The notes under the pieces are model-generated. The model was not told where the DNA came from, searched no databases, and was given only the letters and a program-made list of their open reading frames with translations. This document shows, piece after piece, positions 35,556 to 45,703 of a stretch of DNA of 64,000 nucleotides. The stretch covers positions 124,001 through 188,000 of the forward strand of contig JAJQFI010000025.1 in NCBI GenBank assembly GCA_021201235.1, given 5' to 3'. Position numbers and translations under genes: made by a program. This DNA comes from Oscillospiraceae bacterium. GTDB lineage: Bacteria; Bacillota; Clostridia; Oscillospirales; Ruminococcaceae. Every line of letters starts with the position of its first letter. The first letter of the stretch is position 1.

Positions 35556-36627
35556 TTTCAGCCTCAAACTTTCTGATGAATTCAACGAGCTTTTCAACGC
35601 CCTCATAAGGCATAGCGTTGTAGATGGAAGCTCTCATGCCGCCGACGGTGCGGTGACCCTTGATGTTGATGAGCCCTGCCGCCTTTGCTTCCTTGACGAA
35701 CTTCGCGTCAAGCTCGTCGCTTCCGGTGACGAAGGGAACGTTCATGATGGAGCGGTCCTTGCCGGAAACAGTTGCCTTGAAGAGCTTCGATTCGTCGAGG
35801 CAATCATAGAGAAGCTTAGCCTTCTTCTCGTTAATTTCCTTCATAGCCTCGAGTCCGCCCTTTTCCTTGACCCAGTCAAGAACGAGACCGAGGATATAGA
35901 TTCCGTAGGTCGGAGGAGTGTTATACATCGAGCCGTTGTCCGCATGAATCTGATAGTTGAACATGGTCGGGGTGATGTCCATAGCGTTGCCGATGAGATC
36001 TTCGCGGATGATGACAACAGTCAGACCCGCAGGACCCATATTCTTCTGGGCACCGGCATAGATAACGCCGAACTTCGAAACGTCAACAGGTTCAGACAAA
36101 ATGCAGGAAGACATATCCGCAACAATCGGAACTCCCTTGGTGTCAGGAAGACTTGTGAATCTGGTTCCGTAAATGGTGTTGTTATAGCAGATGTGGAAAT
36201 AGTCCGCCTCGGGGTCGAGCTTCGACTCGTCAATCTCGGGGATGTATGAATAAACCTTATCCTTGGAGGAAGCGACGACGGTGCACTTGCCATAGCGTGA
36301 AGCCTCCTGATAAGCCTTGTTGGACCACTGACCGCTGAGAACGAAATCAGCCTTGTTGTTCTTGTTCATAAGGTTCATCGGAACCATTGCGAACTGGCTT
36401 GATGCGCCGCCCTGCAGGAACAGAACCTTGTAGTTGTCGGGGATAGCCATTAATTCACGGAACTTAGCCTCGACGCTTGCGATAATCTCGCCGTACTCCT
36501 TTGAGCGGTGGGACATTTCCATAACAGACTGTCCGCTCTCGCCATACTCGAGCATTTCGTCCGCCGCACGCTTCAGAACTTCCTCCGGGAGCATTGCGGG
36601 ACCCGCACTGAAATTATAAACTCTCAT
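35548..36627 (-). CDS. serC: Phosphoserine aminotransferase
   Basis: 359 residues from the ATG at 36627 (MRVYNFSAGPAMLPEEVL), six bases after GAGGTG. FSAGPAMLP, the PLP-binding region FLQGGASSQFAMVP and the Schiff-base Lys in YAGAQKNMGPAG are all present. Converts 3-phosphohydroxypyruvate and glutamate to phosphoserine. It is transcribed before serA from a consensus promoter with an unusual repeated leader. No serB is nearby. Confidence 0.96.
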   Translation of the reverse strand: MRVYNFSAGPAMLPEEVLKRAADEMLEYGESGQSVMEMSHRSKEYGEIIASVEAKFRELMAIPDNYKVLFLQGGASSQFAMVPMNLMNKNNKADFVLSGQWSNKAYQEASRYGKCTVVASSKDKVYSYIPEIDESKLDPEADYFHICYNNTIYGTRFTSLPDTKGVPIVADMSSCILSEPVDVSKFGVIYAGAQKNMGPAGLTVVIIREDLIGNAMDITPTMFNYQIHADNGSMYNTPPTYGIYILGLVLDWVKEKGGLEAMKEINEKKAKLLYDCLDESKLFKATVSGKDRSIMNVPFVTGSDELDAKFVKEAKAAGLINIKGHRTVGGMRASIYNAMPYEGVEKLVEFIRKFEAENV

Positions 36628-36720
36628 TATAAACACCTCGTAAGTCGCCTCCAACTTGCCGGAGCCGACGTATTATGCGGTATCTTATAAAATGCCATCT
36701 TACAAAATACCATCCTATAC
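36628..36720 (-). promoter_or_regulatory. Structured serC-serA leader with 15-nt repeats
   Basis: About 90 bases between transcription start and serC. It holds two and a half 15-nt direct repeats (plus-strand units 36681-36695, 36696-36710, and a partial at 36711). A GGUAUUUU...AAGAUACC stem and a GUCG/CGAC-CUCC/GGAG hairpin lie before the ribosome binding site. It matches no riboswitch I know. Confidence 0.4.
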
Positions 36721-36749
36721 ATTATACTCCACTCAAGTACAACTGTCAA
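36721..36749 (-). promoter_or_regulatory. Promoter of serC-serA
   Basis: On the minus strand TTGACA, 17-bp spacer, TATAAT: a full consensus. Confidence 0.85.
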
Positions 36750-36806
36750 CAGTAGAAACACAAAGAAATTTTATTACGTTAAAAGGGAGAAATGGGCATT
36801 TTGACG

Positions 36807-36833
36807 AAAATAAATAGCTCCCTTGGGGAGCTA
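36807..36833 (-). terminator. Terminator after the MATE gene
   Basis: On the minus strand TAGCTCCC (loop) GGGAGCTA followed by TTTATTTT. Confidence 0.75.
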
Positions 36834-36871
36834 ATGCTTCCATGCGGAGCCATTCAAAGTCGAAACAGATT

Positions 36872-38272
36872 CTATTGCGACTTGTTTTTCTTCAGTATCC
36901 CCCGATAAATCACCAAGAAGCACACAAGATGCGACAGCGTCGCCATCGTCCACGAGATGGGGTAGGACATATAGAGAACCCTCAGGCAGGCGGCGGGGTC
37001 GTCGGGGTGGGCGGCTTTGAACTGCGCAAAGTAGGTGCTTATCCATATGATTCGGAAGCCGCAGACGAACATTATCGTCGTGACGGTCGGCAGAACCGAG
37101 TGCCCGACGCCTCGCAGGAGTCCGACGAGGGTGTCCATCGTGCCGTCAAGGAAGTATGTGAACATGATGACCGACATTCGGACGACGCCGAAGGCAATTT
37201 CTTCGGAATTATCCGTATATATTCCCAAGAGCTGAGTGTCGAAGGCTTTCGCAAGAAGCCCCAGACCGACGCCGACAATTACGACAAAGCCCATGCACTC
37301 GAAGGCAATCGTTTTGATGCGCTTGTACTGCTTCGCGCCGTAGTTCTGACCGGTGAAGGTTATTGACGCCTGATAAACCGAGTTCATCGCCGTGTAGATG
37401 AAGCCCTCGATGTTGGAAGCGGCGCCGTTGCCCGCTATTGCCGCCGAGCCGAAGCCGTTTATCGACGACTGGATGATGACGTTCGATATCGAGAATATCG
37501 AGCCCTGAATTCCCGCCGGAAGTCCGATCCGGATGATTTCGACGAGCTTCTTGGGGTAGATTTTTATCTTCTTTAAGTAGAGTCTGATTGGTCCGTCTGA
37601 ACGCATAAGGCAGACGGTAACGAGTACTGCGGAAATGAGCTGAGAGATTATCGTGGCAAGCGCAACTCCCGCAACGTCCATTTTGAAGCCGATTACAAAT
37701 ATGAGGTTCAGGATTACGTTCACGATTCCCGAAACGGTGAGGTAATAAAGAGGTCGCTTTGTGTCGCCGACGGCTCGGAGAACCGCCGCACCGAAGTTAT
37801 AAAGCATGTTTGCCGGCATGCCGATAAAGTAAATCTTGACATAGAGTGCCGAAAGGTCGATTACTTCCTCTGGAGAATCCATCCAGACGAGCATCTGCCT
37901 TGAGGCGAAGAATCCGAAGATTCCGACTGCAACCCCGCAGACAAGAGCCGTTGCGATTGATGTGTGCACCGTTTCGCTGACATCGCGCATCTCTTCCGCA
38001 CCGAAATGCTGGGAGACGACGACCGAGGTGCCGACCGAAAGACCCATGAAGACGTTTACTATAAGGTTTATGAGTGCCGAGGTCGAGCTGACCGCCGCCA
38101 GGGAGTTATCGCTTCCCCAGTGACCGACCACCACGATATCAGCGGCGTTATACAAAAGTTGGAGCATGCCCATAGCCATAAGCGGAATCGTGAACCGGAT
38201 AATCTTCGGAAGAAGCGACCCCGTCGTCATGTCCATAGTTCTTGAGCTTTCGCCCCGTTTTATCTTGAACAA
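36872..38272 (-). CDS. MATE family efflux transporter
   Basis: 466 residues with 12 hydrophobic segments in two MatE halves. Initiation is at a TTG that follows AGGGGGA by eight bases. IPLMAMGMLQLLYNAADIVVVGHW at the N-terminus and GTSVVVSQHFGA are typical of the NorM/DinF branch. MATE pumps export drugs or metabolites using a Na+ or H+ gradient. It stands alone, convergent with nothing, and its terminator lies just downstream. Confidence 0.9.
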   Translation of the reverse strand: MFKIKRGESSRTMDMTTGSLLPKIIRFTIPLMAMGMLQLLYNAADIVVVGHWGSDNSLAAVSSTSALINLIVNVFMGLSVGTSVVVSQHFGAEEMRDVSETVHTSIATALVCGVAVGIFGFFASRQMLVWMDSPEEVIDLSALYVKIYFIGMPANMLYNFGAAVLRAVGDTKRPLYYLTVSGIVNVILNLIFVIGFKMDVAGVALATIISQLISAVLVTVCLMRSDGPIRLYLKKIKIYPKKLVEIIRIGLPAGIQGSIFSISNVIIQSSINGFGSAAIAGNGAASNIEGFIYTAMNSVYQASITFTGQNYGAKQYKRIKTIAFECMGFVVIVGVGLGLLAKAFDTQLLGIYTDNSEEIAFGVVRMSVIMFTYFLDGTMDTLVGLLRGVGHSVLPTVTTIMFVCGFRIIWISTYFAQFKAAHPDDPAACLRVLYMSYPISWTMATLSHLVCFLVIYRGILKKNKSQ

Positions 38273-38393
38273 GAGATATTCCCCCTAATCACTTTACAAA
38301 CAACTAACAATATTACTCCATTTCACTCATAATTTCAACCGCTTTTTCGACATTTTCCTCACGAATTTTGCGGATTTTACAGACAAAAATCTG

Positions 38394-38422
38394 TTGACTT
38401 TGCCCCTCGAATGCTTTATACT
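38394..38422 (+). promoter_or_regulatory. Promoter of the GH26-like gene
   Basis: TTGACT, 17-bp spacer, TATACT, 41 bases before the start codon. Confidence 0.7.
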
Positions 38423-38463
38423 CATATTAAGATTTCAAAACTCAGGGACAGGTGATTTTTTCA

Positions 38464-39897
38464 ATGGCAGAATATAAGATTTATGGTATACATATGGGCA
38501 AGGCAAACTGCTCGGTTGACCTCTCGAACGGCAGTGAGCGCGGCGAGTATGTAAATCAGGATTACATTTTAAATAAGCTCGGGCGACCGCACCGCGCCGT
38601 CAACCTCATGTATTGCTACTATCCCCTCGATGCGGGCTTCCCCGTCAGGGCGAGCGTTGCGTTCCCCTCAAAGGACACCACCAACGCTTGGGGCTTCCCA
38701 TATGACGATTACTATACCTACGGCGGAGGCTTGAACGGCTCCAAGGACGCACCTGTTTTCGAGCAGATGAGAGATATCCGCAGGCACGGTCAGGACGTTA
38801 TCCTGACGCTCACAATCGACCCGCATGTCTCGGACGAGCATCTGATTGCGATTGCAAAAGACCTGCTTCCCTTCGGAAGACTGATGATTCGTGTCAATCA
38901 CGAGGCGACCGGCAACTGGTTCTCCTTCAATAAGCGTTGCACCTATGCCGAGGTTGGTGCTTTCTTTGCAAGATTCGCGAAAATCCTCCACGAATACGCA
39001 CCGAACGTAAAGACGATTCTCTGCGCCGGATGCTATGACCCCGCAACCGGAAAGCTTGAGAAAGAAGAAGAGTTTGCGGCGGCGGCTCAGGAAACCGACA
39101 TCTGGTCGATTGACAAGTATATGGCTCTTCACTGGGGCTGGCCCTATGATATTGCCGAGAAGGGCGGCGGCTCCTATGGCTACACCGGTGCCGAGGCGGT
39201 CTATAAGTCGCTCGAGGATACTTACGAGAGGTATAAAGAATCCACCGGCATGGTCAAGCCGATGGTCATGAGCGAGCACAACGCCGACGGCGACGTCACC
39301 GGTCCTTATGACCAGTGCAAGATTATGCGCCACTTCTGCGACATGGTCGTCGACAAGAAGGCGACGTGGATTGAGGGCTTCGCGCTCTATCAGTTCCGCG
39401 ACAGAGGCAGACTCGGACTCGAGCTCGAGGACCCGAACAACCCCGAGGTCGGAATCGAACAGCCGCTGATGGCTGAATACAAGAAGATAATCCACGAGGA
39501 CTGGTTCGAGCCGAAGATGGACTATTCGGGCGAACAGAAGCTCCCCGTAACCGTTCGTTGGGGCAGCTCGGAGGACTCGGACGGAATCGCAATCCCCCTC
39601 AAGTTCGAGGAAAACCCGACCTTCTGTGAGCTCTGGTTTGACGAGGACGACGAATCGAACATGATGATTGAGCTTAACGACAGATGGTTCTATAAGTCCC
39701 CGAAGGCTAAGTATGTCGACCTGATGCCGGCGTTCTACGAAAATCCCCTTGACGGCAAGACGAAGCTCAGTTTAAAGATATTCTGCCCTCCGGCAAGCGG
39801 TGAGAACGAGGACGGAGCGATAGACTGCTTCACCACAATCGAGAAGCTCCCGAAAATCCGCATCGCCTATGAGCCCTGCATCCCGTTCACGAACTGA
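38464..39897 (+). CDS. GH26-like glycoside hydrolase without signal peptide
   Basis: 477 residues from MAEYKIYGIHMGKAN. A (beta/alpha)8 enzyme pattern is inferred from IRVNHEATGNWFSFNK near 140, which matches the acid/base Glu motif of family GH26 (HEAxGxWF), and MVMSEHNADGD near 270, which could hold the nucleophile Glu. IDKYMALHWGWP and EGFALYQFRDRGR are further barrel strands. A C-terminal beta domain follows. GH26 enzymes usually are secreted mannanases; no signal sequence is present here, so it may act inside the cell on imported oligosaccharides. Family placement is by motif only. Confidence 0.6.
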   Translation: MAEYKIYGIHMGKANCSVDLSNGSERGEYVNQDYILNKLGRPHRAVNLMYCYYPLDAGFPVRASVAFPSKDTTNAWGFPYDDYYTYGGGLNGSKDAPVFEQMRDIRRHGQDVILTLTIDPHVSDEHLIAIAKDLLPFGRLMIRVNHEATGNWFSFNKRCTYAEVGAFFARFAKILHEYAPNVKTILCAGCYDPATGKLEKEEEFAAAAQETDIWSIDKYMALHWGWPYDIAEKGGGSYGYTGAEAVYKSLEDTYERYKESTGMVKPMVMSEHNADGDVTGPYDQCKIMRHFCDMVVDKKATWIEGFALYQFRDRGRLGLELEDPNNPEVGIEQPLMAEYKKIIHEDWFEPKMDYSGEQKLPVTVRWGSSEDSDGIAIPLKFEENPTFCELWFDEDDESNMMIELNDRWFYKSPKAKYVDLMPAFYENPLDGKTKLSLKIFCPPASGENEDGAIDCFTTIEKLPKIRIAYEPCIPFTN

Positions 39898-39905
39898 GGC
39901 GCAAG

Positions 39906-40319
39906 ATGGTCCATAACTATTTAAGAAAAGCGCACTACTACGAGACCGACCAGATGGGCGTTGTCCACCACGCGAACTATATCCACTGGATGGAGGAAGC
40001 GAGAATCGAGATGATGGACGACATGGGTCTCGGCTACAAGACTGTCGAGGAGAACGGAATCGTCTCCCCCGTCGTCTCGCTCAGCATCGACTACAAAACG
40101 AGCGTCATGTACGACGACACGGTCGAGGTTCGTGTCAGCATCAAGCGCTACACCGGCGTGTCCCTGATAATCGGCTACGAGATGTTCGACCGTAACACCG
40201 GGAAAATCTGCGCCACCGCCGAATCAAAGCACGGGTTCATCAGAGATGGGAAGATAATCTCTGTAAAGAGAGAGTTTCCGGAACTTGATGAGGCGATTAG
40301 GAAGTATATGGAGGCATAA
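39906..40319 (+). CDS. Hotdog-fold acyl-CoA thioesterase (YbgC/FadM-like)
   Basis: 137 residues. YYETDQMGVVHHANYIHWMEEARIE carries the 4HBT Asp and the HHANY signature of YbgC-like thioesterases. The core strand MYDDTVEVRVSIKRYTGVSL follows. It hydrolyses acyl-CoA or 4-hydroxybenzoyl-CoA-like thioesters in the cytoplasm; the substrate is unknown. It starts nine bases after the GH26-like gene. Confidence 0.88.
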   Translation: MVHNYLRKAHYYETDQMGVVHHANYIHWMEEARIEMMDDMGLGYKTVEENGIVSPVVSLSIDYKTSVMYDDTVEVRVSIKRYTGVSLIIGYEMFDRNTGKICATAESKHGFIRDGKIISVKREFPELDEAIRKYMEA

Positions 40320-40530
40320 AAATAGTGGCTCGCTAATAGCGAGCCACGCTATTTTCGCCTTTGCCGAAAATAGCACCTCTCAGTCGCCTTCGGCGCCAGC
40401 TCCCCTTGACAGGGGAGCCTTTTTGTATCCGTACAAACTTTTGTAAGAGCAAAAAAAGCCTCCCCTGAAATGGGGAGACAGTTTTGCTTTGCAAACTGGG
40501 ACCGGCGAAGCCGGTGGAGGGGTTTCCGAG
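40320..40530. repeat. Composite palindromic repeat cluster
   Basis: Successive hairpins: TGGCTCGCT...AGCGAGCCA, a CTATTTTC/GAAAATAG element, GCCTTCGGC, AGCTCCCCTTGACAGGGGAGC with a T-run, then GCCTCCCCTGAAATGGGGAG, a GTTTTGC/GCAAAC pair and ACCGGCGAAGCCGGT. A similar mosaic, in part inverted, lies at 56264-56446. No gene seen here. Confidence 0.75.
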
Positions 40531-40533
40531 GGG

Positions 40534-41466
40534 TTATTCCTCTGTTTCTGCCTTTTTCTTCTTCGACCTCTTCGTCGCAGCCCTAACAATAACCACAACA
40601 ATTATAACAGGCACCGCGACGAGCACAATATACGGCAGGGCGCTGACTATCCAGACGAACGCATCCTTGAAGCCTTCGCCGATGTTATAGAAGCTGTCCG
40701 AGAGGTTCGAGCGGATTCGCTCGAAGACGGTCGGGTTGCTCGTTTCGGTCGAGATGCGACGGACTTCACTTACGTCTATATAAAATGTGCTGTAGGAAAT
40801 CCTGTCGTCATAGGTTTCTAGCTGAGCGGTGTAGGATTCAATCTCGTAATTCACGTCAGTAAGGTAGCTCTGAATCTGGAGGATTTCCTCGACCGTTTCG
40901 GCTTTCTCCATAAGGGCTAAGAAGCTGTCCCTCTCCGTTTTGAGAGCCGTGAGCCGGGCTTCAATGTCAACGTATGAAGAGGTGACGTCGTTGACGTATT
41001 CATAGCTATAGGTGACCGTCGCCATGTTGCCGACCGCTTCGGCAAACTCGTCATAGTAATCGGCGGGGATTCTGATGGTGAAATCCGCATACCTAAGCCC
41101 ACTTGAATAGTAGGAGTTCCCCGACTCGGAGGAGCTCTCGATATAGCCGCCGAACTGCGAAACGTAGCTCTTCAGATCCGCAACAAATTGGTCATACTCA
41201 ACCGTCTGCACGTCCATCGTGCGGTTTTTGATGAGCTTTCGGGTGGAAGCCTCGACGTCGGTGTCGTCATAGACTGAGTCGGAGGAGGATTCGGCGGCTT
41301 CAACCACAGACTCATCAACCTCGTAGTCGTCGTACCAACCGAAGTCGGAGTCGTAATACGAACTGGAAACGTTTGCAGCCGAGTCGGTGGCATAACTCGC
41401 CCCGCACCCCGCAAGAATAACCGCCGAGCAGGCTATTGCCAGGATAGTAAGTATTTTTCTTTTCAT
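40534..41466 (-). CDS. DUF4349 lipoprotein
   Basis: 310 residues. The signal peptide has the lipobox LAGC near residue 20. After a Ser/Tyr/Asp-rich linker, a DUF4349 domain spans about 80-260 (VEYDQFVADLKSYVSQFGGYIESS; FTIRIPADYYDEFAEAVGNM; a coiled segment DIEARLTALKTERDSFLALMEKA). One transmembrane helix (LPYIVLVAVPVIIVVVIV) and a Lys-rich tail follow. DUF4349 proteins are membrane lipoproteins of unknown role. The start follows GAAAGG. Confidence 0.85.
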   Translation of the reverse strand: MKRKILTILAIACSAVILAGCGASYATDSAANVSSSYYDSDFGWYDDYEVDESVVEAAESSSDSVYDDTDVEASTRKLIKNRTMDVQTVEYDQFVADLKSYVSQFGGYIESSSESGNSYYSSGLRYADFTIRIPADYYDEFAEAVGNMATVTYSYEYVNDVTSSYVDIEARLTALKTERDSFLALMEKAETVEEILQIQSYLTDVNYEIESYTAQLETYDDRISYSTFYIDVSEVRRISTETSNPTVFERIRSNLSDSFYNIGEGFKDAFVWIVSALPYIVLVAVPVIIVVVIVRAATKRSKKKKAETEE

Positions 41467-41587
41467 AATATCACGCCTTTCATTTTAGTAGGGTGTGCAT
41501 ATATCACAGCTTGAATGCTGTTCTATTATTAAAACACATCAGAGGGGCGGATTATTGCATGGGGAGAAAAATTTTTTAAAAAAGTGC

Positions 41588-41616
41588 TTGACAAGCCTTG
41601 GAAATTAGTGTATACT
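41588..41616 (+). promoter_or_regulatory. Promoter of rpoB-rpoC
   Basis: TTGACA, 17-bp spacer, TATACT. It gives a leader of about 210 bases before rpoB; no rplJ-rplL precedes rpoB here. Confidence 0.8.
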
Positions 41617-41644
41617 ATGATACTGATTCATAATGGCTAAAAAG

Positions 41645-41687
41645 ACGCCTTTTTATAATAAGCCCAAAATTGGGCGTAATTTTTTCA
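41645..41687 (+). terminator. Candidate attenuator in the rpoBC leader
   Basis: GCCCA (AAAT) TGGGC is followed by GTAATTTTTT. ACGCC upstream (41645-41649) can pair with GGCGT overlapping the right arm (41673-41677), a possible alternative fold. Confidence 0.5.
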
Positions 41688-41831
41688 CGAACTTTTCTTG
41701 AAAATCGGCTGTGGATTTGTGCGGATTGTACAAAATCACCGGTTTTTGGGCGAAAGCGTGTCAAGAGGGCGGGCGTTTTCAAGCGTTATTTGCAAATTAA
41801 AACCTATCTGAATACAAGGAGTGATAAGCTA

Positions 41832-44800
41832 ATGGTCAATGTCAAGGACGTTCAGCTTGGCAAGCACGTTGTCAGAAAGAGCTTCGCGAAAATTGACGAA
41901 GTTCTCGAGATGCCGAATCTTATCGACATTCAGAAAGTCTCCTACAAGTGGTTTATGGAGGAAGGTCTTCGAGAGGTCTTCCGCGATACAGCCGCTATCA
42001 AGGACTACAACGAGACGCTGGAGCTGAGCTTTGTTGACTACAGGCTCGATGATGAGCCCAAGTACACTATTGCGGAGTGCAAGGAGAGGGACACCACATA
42101 TGCGGCACCGCTTCGTGTAACTGCAAGACTCCACAACCTCGAGACCGGCGAAATCAAGGACTCGGAAATCTATATGGGCGACTTCCCACTCATGACTCCG
42201 TCTGGCACCTTCATCATCAACGGTGCGGAAAGAGTCGTTGTTTCCCAGCTCGTTCGTTCATCGGGCGTTTACTATGCCGTCGAGAAGGACAAGGTCGGCA
42301 AGGACCTCTTCAGCTCAACGGTCATCCCGAACAGAGGCGCATGGCTCGAATATGAGATGGATTCGAATGACGTTGTTTATGTCAAAATCGACAAGAACAG
42401 AAAGATTCCGATTACCACCTTCATCCGTGCTCTCGGCATCGGCACCAATCAGGAAATCGACGAATTCTTTAACCACGACCCTCGGCTTTCGGAAACCATC
42501 ACCCAGAAGGATTCCACCACCTCAACCGAGGAAGGACTCCTTGAGGTCTACCGCAGACTTCGCCCGGGCGAGCCTCCGACGGTCGACACAGCTATCACTC
42601 ACATAAATAACCTCTTCTTCGATGCAAGAAGATACGACCTTTGCAGATTCGGTCGTTACAAATACAACAAGAAGCTCGGCGTTGCCTCAAGAATCACCGG
42701 CTACGTTCTGGCAAGACCGGTTGTTGCTCCTCTGACGGGCGAAATCCTCGCCGATGCGGGCGACATGGTCACAAGCGAACTGGCGGCAAAGATTGAGCAG
42801 GCAGGCGTCAAGGAAGTCTATATCGACGTCGAAAAGAGAGAAATGATCACCGATGCAAACGGCGAAGTTACCCACAAGGTTGAGCATGTCGAGGTCAAGA
42901 TTATCGGCAACGGCATGGTCGACATAGGCGAGTATATCGACTTCGACGCAAAGCCCTTCGGCATCAACGAGAAGGTTTCGTTCACAGTCCTGAAGGAAAT
43001 CCTCGAGAGCGCCACAAACCACGACGAATTGGTCGAGCAGATAAAGGCTCGCCGCGAAGAGCTGATACCCATGCACATCACAATCGAGGACATCTGGGCG
43101 ACAATCAGCTACTTCCTGAACCTCTGCGAGGGTATCGGAAATGTCGACGACATCGACCACCTCGGCAACAGAAGAATCAGATGCGTCGGCGAACTCCTCC
43201 AGAACCAGTTCAGAATCGGTATGGCGAGAATGGAAAGAGTCATCCGCGAGAGAATGAATATCCAGTCTCAGGACATCGAGACCGTAACTCCGACAGCTCT
43301 TATCAATATCCGTCCGATTACTGCGGCAATCCGTGAATTCTTCGGAAGCTCTCCTCTTTCGCAGTTCATGGATCAGTCGAACCCTCTGGCGGAGCTTACC
43401 CACAAGAGAAGACTTTCCACCCTCGGTCCCGGCGGTCTTTCAAGAGACAGAGCAGGCTTCGAGGTAAGAGACGTTCACTACACCCACTACGGCAGAATGT
43501 GCCCGATTGAGACCCCTGAAGGACCTAACATCGGACTTATCTCCTATCTCGCATCCTATGCGAAGATTAACGAATACGGCTTCATCGAAGCTCCCTACCG
43601 CAAGGTTGACAAGGCTACGGGAGTCGTCACCGACGAGGTTGTCTATATGACCGCCGACGTCGAGGATAACTACATGATTGCTCAGGCGAACGAGCCTCTG
43701 ACGGAGGACAACAAGTTTGCTCGTCCCAAGGTCAACGGCAGATATCGCGATCAGATTATGGAAATCGACCGCGAGAACATCGACTTCATGGATGTTTCTC
43801 CGAAGATGGTCGTTTCCGTCGCTACGGCGATGATTCCGTTCCTCGAGAACGATGACGCTAACCGTGCTCTGATGGGCGCTAACATGCAGAGGCAGGCAGT
43901 TCCGCTTCTCACAACCGAAGCTCCGATTGTCGCTACCGGCATGGAGTATAAGGCTTGCGTCGACTCGGGCGTCGCGGTCGTAAGCGATGCCGCCGGCGTT
44001 GTCGAAAAGGTTGACGCTTCCGAAATCGTCGTCCGTGAAGACAGCGGCGAGCTCCACACCTATCCTCTTACAAAGTTCAAGCGCAGTAACTCCGCTACAT
44101 GTACGAACCAGAGACCTATCGTAAGCAAGGGCGAGAGAATCGACGCCCATCAGGTTATCGGCGACGGTCCCGCGACCTGCAACGGCGAAATCTCCCTCGG
44201 CAAGAACGCCCTCATCGGCTTCATGACCTGGGAAGGCTACAACTACGAGGACGCCGTACTTCTGAACGAAAAGCTTGTAAGAAACGACACATATACATCA
44301 ATCCACATCGAAGAGTATGAGCTCGAGTGCAGAGAGACCAAGCTTGGTCCCGAGGAAATCACGAAGGATATCCCCGGTGTCGGCGAGGATGCGCTCAAGG
44401 ACCTCGACGAAAACGGCATCATCAGAATCGGTGCTGAAGTAAGAAGCGGCGATATCCTCGTCGGCAAGGTTACCCCCAAGGGCGAAACCGAGCTTACTGC
44501 CGAGGAAAGACTGCTCCGTGCAATCTTCGGTGAGAAGGCAAGAGAAGTTAGAGACAACTCGCTGAGAGTTCCTCACGGCGAGTCGGGCATCATCATAGAC
44601 GTAAAGGTATTTACGCCTGAGAACTGCGACGAGCTCCAGCCCGGAGTAAACATGCTTGTCCGTTGCTATATTGCGCAGAAGAGAAAGATCTCCGTCGGCG
44701 ACAAGATGGCAGGTCGACATGGCAACAAGGGTGTTGTTTCGAAAATCCTTTCTCAGGAGGATATGCCCTTCTTGGAGGACGGAACACCGCTTGATATAGT

Positions 44801-45608
44801 TCTTAACCCCCTGGGCGTTCCTTCAAGAATGAACATCGGTCAGGTTTTGGAGGTCCATCTCGGTATGGCTGCCAAGAAGCTTGGCTGGAAGGTTATGACG
44901 CCGGTATTCGACGGTGCACACGAAGAGGATATCCGCGAGTGCTTCAAGCTTGCGGGTATGGCGGAGGACGGTAAGACAACCCTCTATGACGGCAGAACCG
45001 GTGAGCCCTTTGACAACCGCGTAACCGTCGGAATCATGTATTACCTCAAGCTCCACCACCTCGTTGATGATAAGATTCACGCACGTTCCGTCGGTCCTTA
45101 TTCGCTCGTTACTCAGCAGCCGCTCGGCGGTAAAGCTCAGTTCGGCGGACAGAGATTCGGAGAAATGGAGGTCTGGGCGCTCGAAGCCTATGGCGCCGCC
45201 TACACACTTCAGGAAATCCTCACCGTCAAGTCGGACGACACGATAGGAAGAGTCAAGACCTACGAGGCAATAGTCAAGGGTCAGAACGTTCCTCAGTCGG
45301 GCATCCCTGAGTCCTTCAAGGTTCTCGTCAAGGAGCTCCAGTCGCTGGCACTCGATGTAAGAGTACTTGATGCTGACGGAGCGGAGATCGACCTCAAGCA
45401 GGACTTCGAGGACGATAACGACATCATTCCTCAGCCTGTTTCAGATCCCGACGACGACTACGGAATGAGCGAAGTAGCGGACGAAGGAATTGACGACAAC
45501 TACGGAGGCGACGACTATGACGAGTTCGGAGACGAGGACGAGGACGACGATTCCGGCTTCGAAGGCTTCTCGGTCAAGGATTCCGATTCGGACGACATAA
45601 TCGAATAA
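41832..45608 (+). CDS. rpoB: DNA-directed RNA polymerase subunit beta
   Basis: The start is the ATG at 41832 ([21 protein letters not shown]), nine bases after AAGGAG; the track start lies in the leader. 1258 residues. Rifampicin-region motifs are near residues 505-590 ([40 protein letters not shown]), with [21 protein letters not shown] next, and the C-terminal [15 protein letters not shown] and [20 protein letters not shown]. The last 60 residues form a strongly acidic tail ([16 protein letters not shown]), longer than usual. Catalytic subunit of RNA polymerase. Confidence 0.98.
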   Translation: MVNVKDVQLGKHVVRKSFAKIDEVLEMPNLIDIQKVSYKWFMEEGLREVFRDTAAIKDYNETLELSFVDYRLDDEPKYTIAECKERDTTYAAPLRVTARLHNLETGEIKDSEIYMGDFPLMTPSGTFIINGAERVVVSQLVRSSGVYYAVEKDKVGKDLFSSTVIPNRGAWLEYEMDSNDVVYVKIDKNRKIPITTFIRALGIGTNQEIDEFFNHDPRLSETITQKDSTTSTEEGLLEVYRRLRPGEPPTVDTAITHINNLFFDARRYDLCRFGRYKYNKKLGVASRITGYVLARPVVAPLTGEILADAGDMVTSELAAKIEQAGVKEVYIDVEKREMITDANGEVTHKVEHVEVKIIGNGMVDIGEYIDFDAKPFGINEKVSFTVLKEILESATNHDELVEQIKARREELIPMHITIEDIWATISYFLNLCEGIGNVDDIDHLGNRRIRCVGELLQNQFRIGMARMERVIRERMNIQSQDIETVTPTALINIRPITAAIREFFGSSPLSQFMDQSNPLAELTHKRRLSTLGPGGLSRDRAGFEVRDVHYTHYGRMCPIETPEGPNIGLISYLASYAKINEYGFIEAPYRKVDKATGVVTDEVVYMTADVEDNYMIAQANEPLTEDNKFARPKVNGRYRDQIMEIDRENIDFMDVSPKMVVSVATAMIPFLENDDANRALMGANMQRQAVPLLTTEAPIVATGMEYKACVDSGVAVVSDAAGVVEKVDASEIVVREDSGELHTYPLTKFKRSNSATCTNQRPIVSKGERIDAHQVIGDGPATCNGEISLGKNALIGFMTWEGYNYEDAVLLNEKLVRNDTYTSIHIEEYELECRETKLGPEEITKDIPGVGEDALKDLDENGIIRIGAEVRSGDILVGKVTPKGETELTAEERLLRAIFGEKAREVRDNSLRVPHGESGIIIDVKVFTPENCDELQPGVNMLVRCYIAQKRKISVGDKMAGRHGNKGVVSKILSQEDMPFLEDGTPLDIVLNPLGVPSRMNIGQVLEVHLGMAAKKLGWKVMTPVFDGAHEEDIRECFKLAGMAEDGKTTLYDGRTGEPFDNRVTVGIMYYLKLHHLVDDKIHARSVGPYSLVTQQPLGGKAQFGGQRFGEMEVWALEAYGAAYTLQEILTVKSDDTIGRVKTYEAIVKGQNVPQSGIPESFKVLVKELQSLALDVRVLDADGAEIDLKQDFEDDNDIIPQPVSDPDDDYGMSEVADEGIDDNYGGDDYDEFGDEDEDDDSGFEGFSVKDSDSDDIIE

Positions 45609-45631
45609 ATGCGTTTCCTTTCGGGACCGCA

Positions 45632-45654
45632 CACAGAAACCTGCGGTTTCTGTG
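45632..45654 (+). other. Perfect hairpin between rpoB and rpoC
   Basis: CACAGAAACC (TGC) GGTTTCTGTG, 10-bp perfect stem with no T-run. A candidate RNA processing or pausing site. Confidence 0.5.
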
Positions 45655-45703
45655 GGGAAAGTGCAGTAACACACTGTAATACGATGTAAAGAGGGTTTGC
45701 ATT

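Noticed and set aside
38668-39495. 275-codon minus-strand ORF opposite the GH26-like gene
   Set aside because: Shadow of a real gene with strong motifs on the plus strand.
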